Positions 8,844 to 19,823 of a DNA stretch of 64,000 bases are shown piece after piece. Every line of letters starts with the position of its first letter. The stretch's first letter is position 1. Source of the DNA: Pseudohongiella sp. O18 (GTDB lineage: Bacteria; Pseudomonadota; Gammaproteobacteria; Pseudomonadales; Pseudohongiellaceae); assembly GCF_021729085.1 (NCBI RefSeq), contig NZ_JAJSAR010000002.1, positions 1,245,445 through 1,309,444 of the forward strand. Direction: 5' to 3'. Made by a program: the position numbers and the translations under genes. The notes under the pieces were generated by a model that worked only from the letters and a program-made list of their open reading frames with translations, ran no database searches and had not been told where the DNA came from.

Positions 8844-8878
8844 TGCCCGCGGCGCCATCGGGTGTCGCGGGCATTTTC
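8844..8878 (+). terminator. Rho-independent terminator after HU-like gene
   Basis: Perfect 8-bp stem TGCCCGCG/CGCGGGCA (8844-8851 with 8866-8873) followed by TTTT, placed 40 bases after the stop codon and ending 38 bases before the proS start. Confidence 0.8.
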
Positions 8879-8915
8879 ATCGATACCCGACCACTGCCTG
8901 ATTACTGGAAGTTCC

Positions 8916-10655
8916 ATGCGCACCAGCCAATACCTGATTGCAACCCTCAGAGAAACCCCTGCCGACGCCGAAGTCATCAGCCACCAGTTGATGCTGCGCG
9001 CCGGCATGATACGCAAGCTGGCCAGCGGCATGTATACATGGCTGCCGATGGGATTGCGGGTATTGCAGAAAGTCACTCGCATTGTGCGCGAGGAAATGGA
9101 CCGGTCTGGTGCCATGGAAGTATCCATGCCGGTCGTGCAGTCGGCCGAACTGTGGCAGGAGTCTGGCCGCTGGGACCAGATGGGACCTGAGCTGCTGCGT
9201 TTTGTTGACCGTCACAACCGCGATTTTTGCCTGGGACCGACCCATGAAGAAGTCATCACGGACCTGATTCGCAATGAGTTCAACAGCTACAAACAACTGC
9301 CAGCCAATTTCTACCAGATCCAGATGAAGTTCCGCGACGAGCGACGCCCGCGTTTTGGTGTCATGCGAGCCCGCGAGTTTCTGATGAAGGATGCATATTC
9401 CTTCCATATCGATGAGGCATCTCTGGCAGAGACTTACGAAGTGATGTACCAGACTTACAGCAGTATTTTCACTCGGCTGGGCCTGGACTTTCGTGCCGTA
9501 CTGGCAGACACAGGCAACATCGGCGGCAGCACCTCACACGAGTTCCACGTACTGGCAGATTCCGGTGAAGATGACATTGTATTCAGCTCCAGCGGAGAAT
9601 ATGCGGCCAATATCGAGCTGGCAGACGGCACCATACCCGACCTGAGTTACGCCAGTGACTGGACACCAGCCGAGCAGTCCGAGCTTGTTGATACGGGCAC
9701 GGCGCACACGATTGAAGACGTCGCAGCAATGCTGCAGGTAGATGCTCGCCAGCTTATCAAGACCCTGATCGTCAAGGCCGAAGTATCAGACAGCAACCCA
9801 CAGGGGCTGATGGCCTTGGTACTGCGCGGCGACCAGTCACTCAATGACATCAAGGCTGAAAAAGTGGAAGGAATTCAGCTTCCGCTGACCTTTGCATCGG
9901 ATGAAGAGGTAAAGCAGGCAGTGGGGTGTCAGCCCGGCTGCCTAGGCCCGATCAAACTGCCCTTCCCGGTAATTGCTGACCGCAGTGCGGCGGCCCTGCG
10001 CAATTTCATCTGTGGCGCCAACCAGAATGGCAAACACCTGCGTGATGCCAACTGGCAGACAGACTGCACGTACACTGCGGTGGCCGACATCCGCAAGGTT
10101 AAGGAAGGCGATATCAGCCCTGATGGCAATGGCACACTCTCCATCAAACGCGGCATCGAAGTCGGTCACATCTTTCAACTGGGTACCAAATACAGCCGGG
10201 CCATGAATGCAGCCGTGCTGGACGAGAATGGCAAGTCGGTACTGATGACCATGGGCTGTTATGGTATTGGTGTCAGCCGAATCGTCGCTTCCGCGATAGA
10301 GCAGAATCATGATGACAATGGCATCATCTGGCCAGACGCCATTGCGCCGTTCCAGATCGCCATTATTCCGCTCAACGCTCATAAATCGCAGCAGGTGGTC
10401 GACGTCAGTGAACAATTAATGAGCGAACTCGAAGCCGCCGGCTACGAGGTACTGCTCGATGATCGCGACAAAAAGACCAGCCCGGGCGTCAAGTTCGCCG
10501 ACATGGAGCTGATGGGCATACCACATCGCCTGGTGGTTTCCGATCGTGGCCTGGAAGCCGGCCAGATAGAATACAAGTCTCGACGCGCCAGCGACCCGGA
10601 ACTTGTGCCACGTGACTCAATTATAGAGTTCCTGAGCACCCGTATCGCACGCTGA
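8916..10655 (+). CDS. proS: Prolyl-tRNA synthetase
   Basis: Class II synthetase that charges tRNA-Pro, bacterial type with an editing insertion. Motif 2 is in [21 protein letters not shown], split here only by reading, and motif 3 is [18 protein letters not shown] YbaK-like INS editing domain (about residues 230-390) removes Ala-tRNA-Pro. A C-terminal anticodon-binding domain ends the protein ([11 protein letters not shown]). ATG 8916 ([11 protein letters not shown]) is chosen because homologues begin MRTSQYL and GGAAG lies just upstream; this gives 579 residues, close to 572 in E. coli. An upstream extension of the frame would cross the terminator and is not real. Confidence 0.96.
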   Translation: MRTSQYLIATLRETPADAEVISHQLMLRAGMIRKLASGMYTWLPMGLRVLQKVTRIVREEMDRSGAMEVSMPVVQSAELWQESGRWDQMGPELLRFVDRHNRDFCLGPTHEEVITDLIRNEFNSYKQLPANFYQIQMKFRDERRPRFGVMRAREFLMKDAYSFHIDEASLAETYEVMYQTYSSIFTRLGLDFRAVLADTGNIGGSTSHEFHVLADSGEDDIVFSSSGEYAANIELADGTIPDLSYASDWTPAEQSELVDTGTAHTIEDVAAMLQVDARQLIKTLIVKAEVSDSNPQGLMALVLRGDQSLNDIKAEKVEGIQLPLTFASDEEVKQAVGCQPGCLGPIKLPFPVIADRSAAALRNFICGANQNGKHLRDANWQTDCTYTAVADIRKVKEGDISPDGNGTLSIKRGIEVGHIFQLGTKYSRAMNAAVLDENGKSVLMTMGCYGIGVSRIVASAIEQNHDDNGIIWPDAIAPFQIAIIPLNAHKSQQVVDVSEQLMSELEAAGYEVLLDDRDKKTSPGVKFADMELMGIPHRLVVSDRGLEAGQIEYKSRRASDPELVPRDSIIEFLSTRIAR

Positions 10656-10690
10656 GCTCGATCAGTCAGGCAACACAGACAGGAGAAGTC

Positions 10691-12090
10691 ATGCAGGTTC
10701 GATCACTGGACGACCTGAAGCAGTATCTTGATGATGTGTTGTGGCAGGATGATCCGGCCGCCAACTCCTCGTGGCGTGGGCACGCCATGCGCGCCTTGCG
10801 TATCGGCTACGCTGTGGTTCGGGATATAGCCGAAGGTCACTTGTCCCTGCGCGCCATGAGTCTGGTTTACTACACGGTTATTGCCATGGTTCCGTTGCTG
10901 GCACTGACCTTCGCAGTGCTTAAGGGTCTGGGCGTGCACAACGCCATGGAGCCCATGCTGCTCGGCATTTTACAACCATTTCTCGGTGACTATGGCCAGC
11001 AGATAACCAGCAATGTTGTTAGCTTTGTCGACAACGTCCGTGTCGATGTGCTCAGCTTTGTCAGTCTTGGCGTTCTGTTGTACACAGTGCTCACCATGAT
11101 GCAGCGCATCGAACTGGCCTTTAATGACATCTGGGCAGTTTCACAGGCACGCAGCCTTGCCAGTCGCGTCAGCGAATACCTGTTTGCGGTCATTGTCGCA
11201 CCTTTGCTTATTCTGTTGTCGGTGGGCATTGCCTCCTACGTAAATACCAACCTGTTCATGCGCCTGCTCGACGGGCTGGCGTTTGGTGCCGTGATCCTGC
11301 AGGCGCTTGGCGCAGTCATGCCGCTGGTGTTCATGTCGCTGGCTTTCGCGCTGGCCTTCAGTTTTATTCCCAACACGCGAGTTCAGTTCAGCTCGGCTCT
11401 GACTGGCGGCATTGTGACCACGCTGGCCTGGAAAACCATGGGCTGGGTGTTCCAGAACTTCATCACCGAATACTCAGCCAATGCAATCATCTACGCGGCA
11501 TTTTTTGCTGTCATTCTGTTGATGCTGTTTATTTATCTGGGCTGGTTGATGCTGCTGATTGGCTCCTCGGTCGCCTTTTATCACCAGCATCCGTCCAAAG
11601 CACGTACTGGTCGCAAACCCCTGCACCTTAGCCTGCAGGCGCAGGAAGAGCTGAACCTGACCATTGCCTATCTGATCATAAAACGCTTTCAACAGAATGA
11701 ACCGCCGTGGACGCTTGATGAACTGCTGTCCTACACACAGCTGGGCGCGCCGGTACTGGAGTCGAGCCTGGCAACTCTGTCAGCTATAGACTTCATTCGC
11801 TGCACCGATCAGAATCCCCCCCGGTATCTGCCTTCTCACAGCGTCGATTCGACACGAATCGCTGACCTGCGACTGCAGTTGCGCAGCTGGTCACGCGACC
11901 GCCTGAATACGCGCAGTGTTGTTGCCGAACAGATACAGATACGACGCTTTCTTGAGTCCGTGGAGCATGACGGGAATCGCCACTGTGGAGGTCAGACTTT
12001 TACCGAGCTGATGCAGGAACAACATCAACGTCCGCGGCTGTCACAACATTCACAGACAAGCCCAACAGAAACCGAATCAGAAGAGAAACC

Positions 12091-12094
<4 letters not shown>
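10691..12094 (+). CDS. YihY/BrkB family inner-membrane protein
   Basis: Polytopic membrane protein of the YihY (formerly RNase BN) family; its molecular function is unsettled and the old RNase label is wrong. It has six predicted membrane segments, the first in LVYYTVIAMVPLLALTFAVL and the last in FFAVILLMLFIYLGWLMLLI. A long cytoplasmic C-terminal part (about residues 310-467) looks winged-helix-like (EELNLTIAYLIIKRFQ, TLDELLSYTQLG). GGAG lies five bases before ATG 10691. Its stop overlaps the arsC-like start as ATGA. The C-terminal extension is common in Pseudomonas-type members. Confidence 0.88.
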
Positions 12095-13079
<985 letters not shown>

Positions 13080-13096
13080 TTCTGGAGAGAACAACT

Positions 13097-13489
13097 ATGA
13101 CTGACACCTGGCAACCTGTGCCGGCAATCGTCAAGCGAACCCGCATGGCAGCCATGGCCAGTTATTTTGGCCTGATCGGGCTTTTTACCGGCGATGCGCT
13201 GGTCAGCCTGTTGCAGGGCGCGCCCTGGTATGTCGCCCTGATTCTGTGGCTGGTGCGTGTCGCGCCGCTGTTTATTTTTCTGCCGGGACTGCGCCGCAAC
13301 CATTTGCGCACTTACGCCTGGCTGAGCTTTGCGATCATGCTTTATTTCATGCATGCGGTGAATGTCGCGTTTATTCCCGGGGACCGACTGTATGGCCTGC
13401 TGTACTGTCTATTGTGTGTGTCGATTTTCTGCACGCTCGTGCTGTACATCCGCGCTGCCCGCAAACACCTGGGCATGACACTGCAGTAA
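13097..13489 (+). CDS. DUF2069 inner-membrane protein
   Basis: Small membrane protein of unknown function. Four hydrophobic segments are visible, including MASYFGLIGLFTGDALVSLL, YVALILWLVRVAPLFIFLPGL and LLYCLLCVSIFCTLVLYIRA. The sequence around FLPGLRRNHLRTYAWLSF and MHAVNVAFIPGDRLYGLL is typical of DUF2069. Start is ATG 13097, with GGAG nine bases upstream. It has 130 residues. It is last in the yihY-arsC-wrbA run and converges on hda; a CTGCAG-N7-CTGCAG hairpin (13481-13499) covers its end but has no T-tract. Confidence 0.85.
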   Translation: MTDTWQPVPAIVKRTRMAAMASYFGLIGLFTGDALVSLLQGAPWYVALILWLVRVAPLFIFLPGLRRNHLRTYAWLSFAIMLYFMHAVNVAFIPGDRLYGLLYCLLCVSIFCTLVLYIRAARKHLGMTLQ

Positions 13490-13504
13490 CCGGCTGCAGC
13501 GGCC

Positions 13505-14293
13505 TTACCAGCCCATCAGGGATTTCAATAGCGGTATGGTCACCCGGCGGCCGGTTTCCAGCGAATGCCTGTCCAGCGCCTGCAGCACACCAAACAGCGC
13601 AGCCATGCTGCGTTGATTGCGCCTCACCAGAAATTCGGCAACATCATCACCCAGATTGAATCCACGCAATTTTGCACGCATCTGCAAAGCTGCCACTTTG
13701 TCGACGTCTTCCAGTACCGGCAGCTGAAATACGGCTGCTGACTGCAGACGCGACCGCAGATCCGGCAAGGAAACCTGCACGTGCTGCGGACTGTTGTCTG
13801 CTGCGACCAGCAGAGCACCGCCGTGATGTGCAAGGCGATTGTAAAGGTGAAACAGCGCTTCATCCCACTCCGGCTTCCCAACAACCTTTTGCAGATGATC
13901 CAGACACAGAATGTCCTGAAACTCCAGGCCATCGAGAATATCGGGATGCAGATCGCCAAGGCTCAAATCCAGGTAAAACGCCGATAGCGCATGCTGGTCA
14001 GGAACGGCTTCTTCACTGCTGGCTGCGTGACAGACTGCCTGCAGGAGATGACTGCAGCCCGCACCCTCACTGCCCCACAACCAGCAAAAATCTATGACTC
14101 GTGTGCTGCCGCAAGGCGCACGCCCGGACTGACGCCAACGCAGGATGTTTGCTTGCAGGTAGTCGCGTACGCGCGCCGCGGTGGACTCGGCGTCCGGTAC
14201 AAAGAAGTTATCCAGTCTGGCATCGTCGTCCATACCGACGCGCAGTGAGAGTTGCCGTGGCGTTGCCGCCTGTGAACTTTGCGGGTCAGTCAT
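13505..14293 (-). CDS. hda: Hda, regulatory inactivator of DnaA
   Basis: AAA+ protein related to DnaA that, with the DNA-loaded sliding clamp, stimulates hydrolysis of DnaA-ATP and so limits replication initiation. The sequence shows a DnaA-like N-terminal half (LDNFFV, FCWLWGSEGAGCSHLLQAV), a Walker-B-like LCLDHLQ, and a C-terminal lid region (RSMAALFGVLQALDR). The P-loop reads GSEGAGCSH and so lacks the classical GKT, as in other Hda-type proteins. ATG 14293 gives 262 residues; a TTG at 14311 overlaps the upstream gene and has no ribosome site. The clamp-binding motif near the start (QLSLRVG) fits the Hda pattern. Confidence 0.9.
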   Translation of the reverse strand: MTDPQSSQAATPRQLSLRVGMDDDARLDNFFVPDAESTAARVRDYLQANILRWRQSGRAPCGSTRVIDFCWLWGSEGAGCSHLLQAVCHAASSEEAVPDQHALSAFYLDLSLGDLHPDILDGLEFQDILCLDHLQKVVGKPEWDEALFHLYNRLAHHGGALLVAADNSPQHVQVSLPDLRSRLQSAAVFQLPVLEDVDKVAALQMRAKLRGFNLGDDVAEFLVRRNQRSMAALFGVLQALDRHSLETGRRVTIPLLKSLMGW

Positions 14294-14298
14294 GCGGT

Positions 14299-15402
14299 TT
14301 ATCTGGTCCAACGAAAGCGCAAGGTTCCAGACACCTGATCGCCGGGATTGAAATTCACCGGCTGCAGGTCCCGACCCAGGCTGATGAACTCACTGAGCAG
14401 CTGTTGGCCGCCAACGACATGCAGCGAAAGATCGACACTATCCGGGCGCAGCACTCGTACCTGTACGTCCTGAACTACCGACAGCGAGCGCAGATACTGA
14501 ACAAGTTGCGTGTGGCTGATGAGGTCGGTAATTTCATCCACCCGGATATTCACGTCACTCTCTCTGGCAAACGCACTTGGCAGCAGTCCAAAATGGCTGG
14601 CCAGCTGGGCAGTAACACGGTCCAGCGGCAGATCCATGTAGTCGCCCTCCTCCGTGGCCAGGTGGTCAAAAATGTCTTCGGTATCACGAAACAGAAATTT
14701 CCACAGCCCTACCAGCTGACCATCACCGACTTCAAGCACTCGGGCGGCCAGAACACTGTCAGCCCCGTAACGATCCCCAAGTGCCTGCAGTGCCGAACTG
14801 TCCAGTGACCAGGCCTGGGCTGGAGAGATCAGCTGGCGGTCGGTCAGGTCCAGAATCGGATAAAGCACCGGGACCGCGCGTTGCTCGGCAAACATGCGCG
14901 ACTGGTCAAGCAACGGATGCTCGGTGCTCGACCCAAGCATCCGGCGCCTGCCGTCCGGGCCCTGCACAGTAATCAGAACCAGAATCGATGGCCGATTATT
15001 GTCCCAAACCGGAATATTCTCTCGATTGAGCAGACCATTGAGCATCGACTGGTCGATGTCCACCTGAATGAATGCAGCGCCGGCTGCTGCGCGATAACTG
15101 ACTTCGGAAATGTAATCGCCTGCGCGCGCAATGGCGGATTGAATGGCTGGCTGCTGCAGCCAGCGGCGCTCACCAGTGACTTTGACAATAACGTCGGTCA
15201 ATGCCTCACGATAGGCCCGCTGCCGCTCGGCCTCACTTTGGTTTTCAACCTCTATCTGGCGCTGGTAAAGACCACTGACTGGCAGGCTCCAGACCTGTGT
15301 GCTCAACAAGACCAGCAACAGCACGCCTGCCCATGTCACGACGTAGCGGGACGGGCGCTGAAGATTACGCTTTTTAGATAATGGACCGAGGGCATTTTTC
15401 AT
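14299..15402 (-). CDS. DUF2066 domain secreted or membrane-anchored protein
   Basis: Protein of unknown function with a DUF2066 domain, part of a conserved neighbourhood with hda and purM. A basic segment (KKRNLQRPSRYVV) and a hydrophobic stretch (TWAGVLLLVLLSTQVWS) act as signal peptide or anchor, followed by mature LPVSGLYQRQIEV. The domain covers roughly residues 45-350 (VIVKVTGERRWLQQP, YVSEV-like region, VLITVQGPDGRRR). I prefer ATG 15402 since it gives a shorter n-region; ATG 15438 is the outer alternative, and neither has a clear ribosome site. The gene lies 5 bases before hda and diverges from purM. Confidence 0.82.
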   Translation of the reverse strand: MKNALGPLSKKRNLQRPSRYVVTWAGVLLLVLLSTQVWSLPVSGLYQRQIEVENQSEAERQRAYREALTDVIVKVTGERRWLQQPAIQSAIARAGDYISEVSYRAAAGAAFIQVDIDQSMLNGLLNRENIPVWDNNRPSILVLITVQGPDGRRRMLGSSTEHPLLDQSRMFAEQRAVPVLYPILDLTDRQLISPAQAWSLDSSALQALGDRYGADSVLAARVLEVGDGQLVGLWKFLFRDTEDIFDHLATEEGDYMDLPLDRVTAQLASHFGLLPSAFARESDVNIRVDEITDLISHTQLVQYLRSLSVVQDVQVRVLRPDSVDLSLHVVGGQQLLSEFISLGRDLQPVNFNPGDQVSGTLRFRWTR

Positions 15403-15444
15403 GGCGCAATCATAACCGATCGCCCCGGCGTTTGACATAATCGA

Positions 15445-15515
15445 CTGACGAAGTGTTTACCAGCTGTTAAAATGCGCAGTTATCCGGCCGGCAACCGATG
15501 ATTGCCGGCATTTTC
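15445..15515 (+). promoter_or_regulatory. purM promoter and leader hairpin
   Basis: CTGACG and TAAAAT (15468-15473) are spaced by 17 bases. Directly after the predicted start comes a perfect 8-bp hairpin GCCGGCAA/TTGCCGGC (15487-15494 with 15502-15509), followed by ATTTTC. It lies in the purM leader, 50 bases before the ATG. It may stabilise the 5' end or terminate some transcripts early. Confidence 0.5.
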
Positions 15516-15559
15516 GGTCACTATCTCTACTCTAGAGCAAGGACATTGCGACGCTTATC

Positions 15560-16633
15560 ATGAACACAAAGACCCCCAGCTCCGACTCCCAACACACTGG
15601 CCTCAGCTACAAGGACGCCGGTGTCGACATTGATGCCGGCGATGCTCTGGTTGAGAAAATCAAATCCGTCACCCAGTCTACCCGACGTCCGGAGGTGCTT
15701 TCCGGTCTGGGCGGTTTTGGCGCGTTATGCGAGCTGCCCGAGGGTTATCGCAAGCCAGTGCTGGTATCTGCCACTGACGGTGTTGGCACCAAACTCAAGC
15801 TCGCGATCGACATGGGCAAACACGATACGATCGGCATTGACCTGGTGGCCATGTGCGTCAATGACCTGATTGTCTGTGGTGCCGAGCCTCTGTTTTTCCT
15901 TGATTACTATGCGACGGGCGGCCTGAATGTGGAAATCGCGGCGCAGGTCGTGGCAGGCATTGGCGAGGGCTGCCGCCAGTCCAATTGCTCACTGATCGGT
16001 GGGGAAACAGCAGAAATGCCCGGCATGTATCAGAAAGGCGATTATGACCTGGCCGGTTTTGCCGTCGGCGTTGTAGAAAAAGATGAAATCATCACCAATG
16101 AGCAGGTAGCCGTCGGTGACTGTCTGATCGGTATCGCTTCATCAGGCCCACATTCCAATGGCTATTCATTGATTCGCAAAGTTCTGGAAGTCAGCGGCGC
16201 TAAACTGGATGACCCGTTTGCCGAGAGCACCCTGGGCGAAGTTCTGCTGACACCCACGGAGATCTACGTTAAAGCCATGCAGGCACTGCAGCAGAAAGTG
16301 TCCGTGCACGGCATGGCACATATCACTGGCGGCGGCATTCTCGAAAATCTGCCACGCGTCATGCCTGACTACACCGAAGCGCATATCGACACTGATAGCT
16401 GGCAGCGCCCGGCCATCTTTGACTGGCTGCAGAAAGAAGGCAATATCGCATCACGCGAAATGTTGCGTACCTTCAACTGCGGTATTGGCATGATTGTCTG
16501 CGTGCCGGCGAAGCAGGCGGATACTGCTGTCGAACTGCTAAACTCAATGACGCGCGGTGCAACCGTCATCGGCAAAATCACAAAAGCCGAGGCTGAGAAA
16601 CCAGCAGTTATTGCCAGCGGCCAGTATGCATGA
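15560..16633 (+). CDS. purM: Phosphoribosylformylglycinamidine cyclo-ligase (AIR synthetase)
   Basis: Fifth step of purine synthesis: ATP-dependent closure of FGAM to aminoimidazole ribotide. The PurM N-terminal region reads [17 protein letters not shown], with the ATP-binding stretch [13 protein letters not shown] and the metal and substrate region [21 protein letters not shown]. The C-terminal AIRS domain includes [11 protein letters not shown] and [13 protein letters not shown]. The 357 residues are normal. It overlaps purN by ATGA, so the two enzymes are coupled. Confidence 0.97.
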   Translation: MNTKTPSSDSQHTGLSYKDAGVDIDAGDALVEKIKSVTQSTRRPEVLSGLGGFGALCELPEGYRKPVLVSATDGVGTKLKLAIDMGKHDTIGIDLVAMCVNDLIVCGAEPLFFLDYYATGGLNVEIAAQVVAGIGEGCRQSNCSLIGGETAEMPGMYQKGDYDLAGFAVGVVEKDEIITNEQVAVGDCLIGIASSGPHSNGYSLIRKVLEVSGAKLDDPFAESTLGEVLLTPTEIYVKAMQALQQKVSVHGMAHITGGGILENLPRVMPDYTEAHIDTDSWQRPAIFDWLQKEGNIASREMLRTFNCGIGMIVCVPAKQADTAVELLNSMTRGATVIGKITKAEAEKPAVIASGQYA

Positions 16634-17286
16634 GCCAGCAGCACAATTCAGAACAGGTCTGTCATGTTGTTGTCCTGATATCAGGCAATGGCAGCAATCT
16701 GCAAGCCTTGATTGATCAGCAACTAAAACACGGTTACCGGATTGCTGGCGTCATCAGCAACCGGGCTGATGCCTATGGCCTGCAGCGCGCCAAAGACGCC
16801 GGCCTGACGTCGCAGGTAATTGATCACAAACAGTTCGACAGCCGCGAAGCCTTTGATCAGGAGATGATCAGGGTCATCGACGCGATGGACATTGATCTTG
16901 TTGTTCTTGCCGGTTTCATGAGAATTCTCAGTTCAGCCTTTGTTCAGCATTATCAAGGCAGACTATTGAATATCCACCCGTCGCTGCTGCCAGCCTATAA
17001 AGGCACGCAGACGCATAAGCGTGTATTGGAGGCAGGCGACCGGGAGCATGGCGTCAGTGTCCATTTTGTAACCGAAGAGCTGGATGGCGGACCTGTCGTG
17101 CGACAGGCAGTCATCACGGTCGACTCTCAGGATACTGTCGAGACGCTGCAGCAGCGGATCGCCGAGCAGGAGCATCGCATTTATCCTGAGGTCGTCGGCT
17201 GGTATGCAAGTGGACGCCTGACAATGACAGATTCCTGCGCCACACTGGATGGCAACAGACTGCCGCCACAGGGAGTTCGTCAGTAA
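16630..17286 (+). CDS. purN: Phosphoribosylglycinamide formyltransferase
   Basis: Third step of purine synthesis: formyl transfer from 10-formyl-THF to GAR. The phosphate loop is [15 protein letters not shown]. Catalytic Asn and His are in [12 protein letters not shown], and the catalytic Asp is in [10 protein letters not shown]. It has 218 residues, a few more than E. coli (212). ATG 16630 overlaps the purM stop. The genes together supply GAR formylation and AIR closure. Confidence 0.97.
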   Translation: MSQQHNSEQVCHVVVLISGNGSNLQALIDQQLKHGYRIAGVISNRADAYGLQRAKDAGLTSQVIDHKQFDSREAFDQEMIRVIDAMDIDLVVLAGFMRILSSAFVQHYQGRLLNIHPSLLPAYKGTQTHKRVLEAGDREHGVSVHFVTEELDGGPVVRQAVITVDSQDTVETLQQRIAEQEHRIYPEVVGWYASGRLTMTDSCATLDGNRLPPQGVRQ

Positions 17287-17318
17287 TTCGACCCAACTAG
17301 TCTGAGGGAGCTAGATCT

Positions 17319-18137
17319 ATGCGATTCGACGGCCGGGAACATCAACTGTCTCAAGCCCCGGGGGCTGTGCAGCTCAGGGCTGGCGGTGCCACATGGTGCT
17401 TGCGTGTATCGACCATCCTTTCAGGTCTGTTGCTGACATCTTCGCTGGCCCTTGCACAGGCACCGCTGCCAGCTCCGACCCCCTACACCGCCGAATACCG
17501 AGCCCGCTCGATGGGTCTCAGCACCGATGCGTACCGGGAGCTTCGGCAGCTCGAGAATGGCAATTACAACCTGCGCCACGGACTGGATCTGTCTGTGCTG
17601 GGTGCAACACTGATCAGCGTTGAAGAAAGCACATTGTTCGAATGGTCAGATCGGGGCGCCGTGCCGTTGGCTTACGGCTATCAGCAGGGCGGTATCCGCG
17701 ACCGCGACGAAAGCATCAGCTTCGATTGGGCGGCAGGCTCTGCCGAACTGCGCCGCGATGAAAATCGCCAGCAACTGAGTCTGCCTGCAGGCATTCAGGA
17801 TAATCTGAGCGTGACCGCACAAATGAGCGCCGAACTGCAGCGTCTGGCTGAAAGCGATGGCATCGAATCCGCACTGGGCACATCACTGCATTTCACCATG
17901 ATCGACAGCCGTGAAATCGACCAGCATGAATATGCCCTGTTGTCTCTGGAGACTATGACAACACCAGTGGGAGAACTGCAGACACTGAAACTGGAGCGGG
18001 TGCGTGAACCAGACAGTGATCGAAGCACTGTCCTGTGGCTTGCTCTTGATTATGAGTTTGCCCTGGCCAGACTGGAACAGGTTGAAGATGGGACACGCAC
18101 GGAGCTGGCCCTGACATCGATTACGATGGACCCCTGA
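17319..18137 (+). CDS. DUF3108 secreted protein
   Basis: Predicted periplasmic protein of unknown function with a DUF3108 domain. A rather long N-terminus (about 30 residues) precedes the hydrophobic signal core STILSGLLLTSSLALAQA. The mature part (PYTAEYRARSMGLSTDAYRE) starts the lipoprotein-localisation-like beta fold that this family shows, ending in LWLALDYEFALARLEQVEDG. GAGGGAG stands eight bases before ATG 17319. It follows purN after 32 bases, an association I recall from Pseudomonas. It converges on fleQ; no clear terminator is seen in the 56 bases between. Confidence 0.82.
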   Translation: MRFDGREHQLSQAPGAVQLRAGGATWCLRVSTILSGLLLTSSLALAQAPLPAPTPYTAEYRARSMGLSTDAYRELRQLENGNYNLRHGLDLSVLGATLISVEESTLFEWSDRGAVPLAYGYQQGGIRDRDESISFDWAAGSAELRRDENRQQLSLPAGIQDNLSVTAQMSAELQRLAESDGIESALGTSLHFTMIDSREIDQHEYALLSLETMTTPVGELQTLKLERVREPDSDRSTVLWLALDYEFALARLEQVEDGTRTELALTSITMDP

Positions 18138-18193
18138 GCCCTTGTGGCTGTCCGAGAGGGCGGCCTCAGTCAGTCAGAAAAACTTATCGGCTG

Positions 18194-19660
18194 TCAGCGT
18201 TGCAGATCATACTTGCGCATTTTCTCGACCAGGGTCGTGCGCCGGATATTCAGTCGGTCTGCGGCACGCGCAACCACCCCGCCACTATCATCAAGTGCCT
18301 GCTCGATCAGACTGCGCTCGAGATTGTTCAGGTACTCTTTCAGGTCCATGCCGTTAAGCGGCAACAGATGCGTATCGGCGCCGTTGATGCCGGGGATCGC
18401 CGCAATTTCTTCTGACACCGCCTCTGCAACTGAGATTTTTTGCTCGTCGGACAGCGCGGTTTCCTCAGCCAGCACCTCGTCCATCAGTTGACTGTCACGG
18501 AACTGGTGAGGCAGATCATGAACGCCAACTACACCATGCGGGTGCAATATCGCCATGCGCTCTACCAGGTTGGCAAGTTCACGCACATTGCCTGGCCAGG
18601 CATAGGAAGACAGCACTTTAATGGCAGCCGAATTGAAACGGACCGAGCCTCGCTTGCTGTTCTCCAGGCGCGAGATAAGTTCATTTAACAGATATGGGAT
18701 GTCGGCGGAACGTTCACGCAGTGAGGGCATTTCGATCGGGAATACATTCAGACGATAGAACAGGTCCTGGCGGAATGTCCCCTCACTGATCATCGTCTCC
18801 AGATTACGATGGGTGGCCGCCAGAATGCGTACGTCAGTCTGCATGGTCTTGGTGCCACCGACACGCTCGAAACACTGTTCCTGAATAACGCGCAGCAGTT
18901 TGACCTGCATCGGCAGGGGCATATCACCAATTTCGTCCAGGAACAGCGTGCCGCCCTGAGCCAGTTCAAAACGGCCGACCCGTGTCGAGATTGCTCCGGT
19001 AAATGCCCCCTTTTCGTGACCAAACAGTTCACTTTCCAGAAGATCAGGCGGGATGGCACCACAATTGATCGGCACAAAAGGCTTGCTGGAGCGCCGGGAA
19101 TTGGCATGCAGGTTCCTGGCAACAACCTCTTTACCCGTACCTGATTCGCCGGTAATCAGGACAGTCACTTCGGTGTTCGCCACCTGCGACATGATCTGGC
19201 GGATTCGCTGCACAGCCGGACTACTTCCTACCAGGCTGCGAAACATGTTGTAGTCGCGAACGTTGCCTATCTCACGCAGGCGATTATAGTGGTCGCCATA
19301 AACCTGTGCTTTATGGAGGGCATCCAGCATGGGCTGGTAGCTAAGGGGCATGGGTATGGTGGCGACGACCCGGTTTGACACCGATTCGGTCAGGTCAGGC
19401 ATGGTCTGGTCACCGAGCAGCACAATTGGCAAGCCTTCATGCCAATCAATCAACTCCTGAAGCAGTACCTCCATCAAGCTCGGCTTGTAATGCCCGACCA
19501 GCACCAGCTTCAGCGCTTCGGGTCTGACCTGCAACTCTTCTACCTGTTGGGTCCAGCCAGCCCGCTGCACGTGAACGGGCTGCTCGCCCAGAAACTCCAG
19601 TACGATGCCCAGATCGTGGCCGAGTTTCTTGCTATCTTCTATTAACAATATTTGAGTCAT
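18194..19660 (-). CDS. fleQ: FleQ, sigma-54-dependent flagellar master activator and c-di-GMP sensor
   Basis: Enhancer-binding protein that opens sigma-54 promoters of flagellar genes. Residues 1-120 are a degenerate receiver: the usual phospho-Asp position reads LKLVLVGHYKP with no Asp. The AAA+ domain has Walker A GESGTGKE (171-178), the sigma-54 loop GAFTGA (218-223) and Walker B TLFLDE (about 238-243). A Fis-type helix-turn-helix ends the protein (AADRLNIRRTTLVEKMRKY). The c-di-GMP-binding features known in P. aeruginosa are present: MFRS (139-142) for LFRS, Arg182-Asn183, and Glu327-x3-Arg331. At 488 residues it matches FleQ. The partner genes fleS and fleR, usually next, are not downstream here. 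Confidence 0.93.
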   Translation of the reverse strand: MTQILLIEDSKKLGHDLGIVLEFLGEQPVHVQRAGWTQQVEELQVRPEALKLVLVGHYKPSLMEVLLQELIDWHEGLPIVLLGDQTMPDLTESVSNRVVATIPMPLSYQPMLDALHKAQVYGDHYNRLREIGNVRDYNMFRSLVGSSPAVQRIRQIMSQVANTEVTVLITGESGTGKEVVARNLHANSRRSSKPFVPINCGAIPPDLLESELFGHEKGAFTGAISTRVGRFELAQGGTLFLDEIGDMPLPMQVKLLRVIQEQCFERVGGTKTMQTDVRILAATHRNLETMISEGTFRQDLFYRLNVFPIEMPSLRERSADIPYLLNELISRLENSKRGSVRFNSAAIKVLSSYAWPGNVRELANLVERMAILHPHGVVGVHDLPHQFRDSQLMDEVLAEETALSDEQKISVAEAVSEEIAAIPGINGADTHLLPLNGMDLKEYLNNLERSLIEQALDDSGGVVARAADRLNIRRTTLVEKMRKYDLQR

Positions 19661-19750
19661 GCATGCACCGGCCCGGTTGCCACAACCAAGAGCAAAAAGA
19701 TCAGTACTCTTTGTACTTTGGCAAGGGCCTTGTAGATCATCTCATGTGTG

Positions 19751-19771
19751 AATTGCTCTCCCAGAGCAATT
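19751..19771. promoter_or_regulatory. Perfect palindrome between fliS and fleQ
   Basis: AATTGCTCT-CCC-AGAGCAATT, a perfect 9-bp inverted repeat, lies 53 bases after fliS and 90 before fleQ on the minus strand. With no T-tract it is a weak terminator; it may instead be an operator for fleQ. A smaller AGTAC-N5-GTACT follows nearer to fleQ. Confidence 0.45.
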
Positions 19772-19823
19772 AGACACTGAGCGATTACTCGACGTCAAAC
19801 ATCATAAGGGGTCGATTGGGGGA

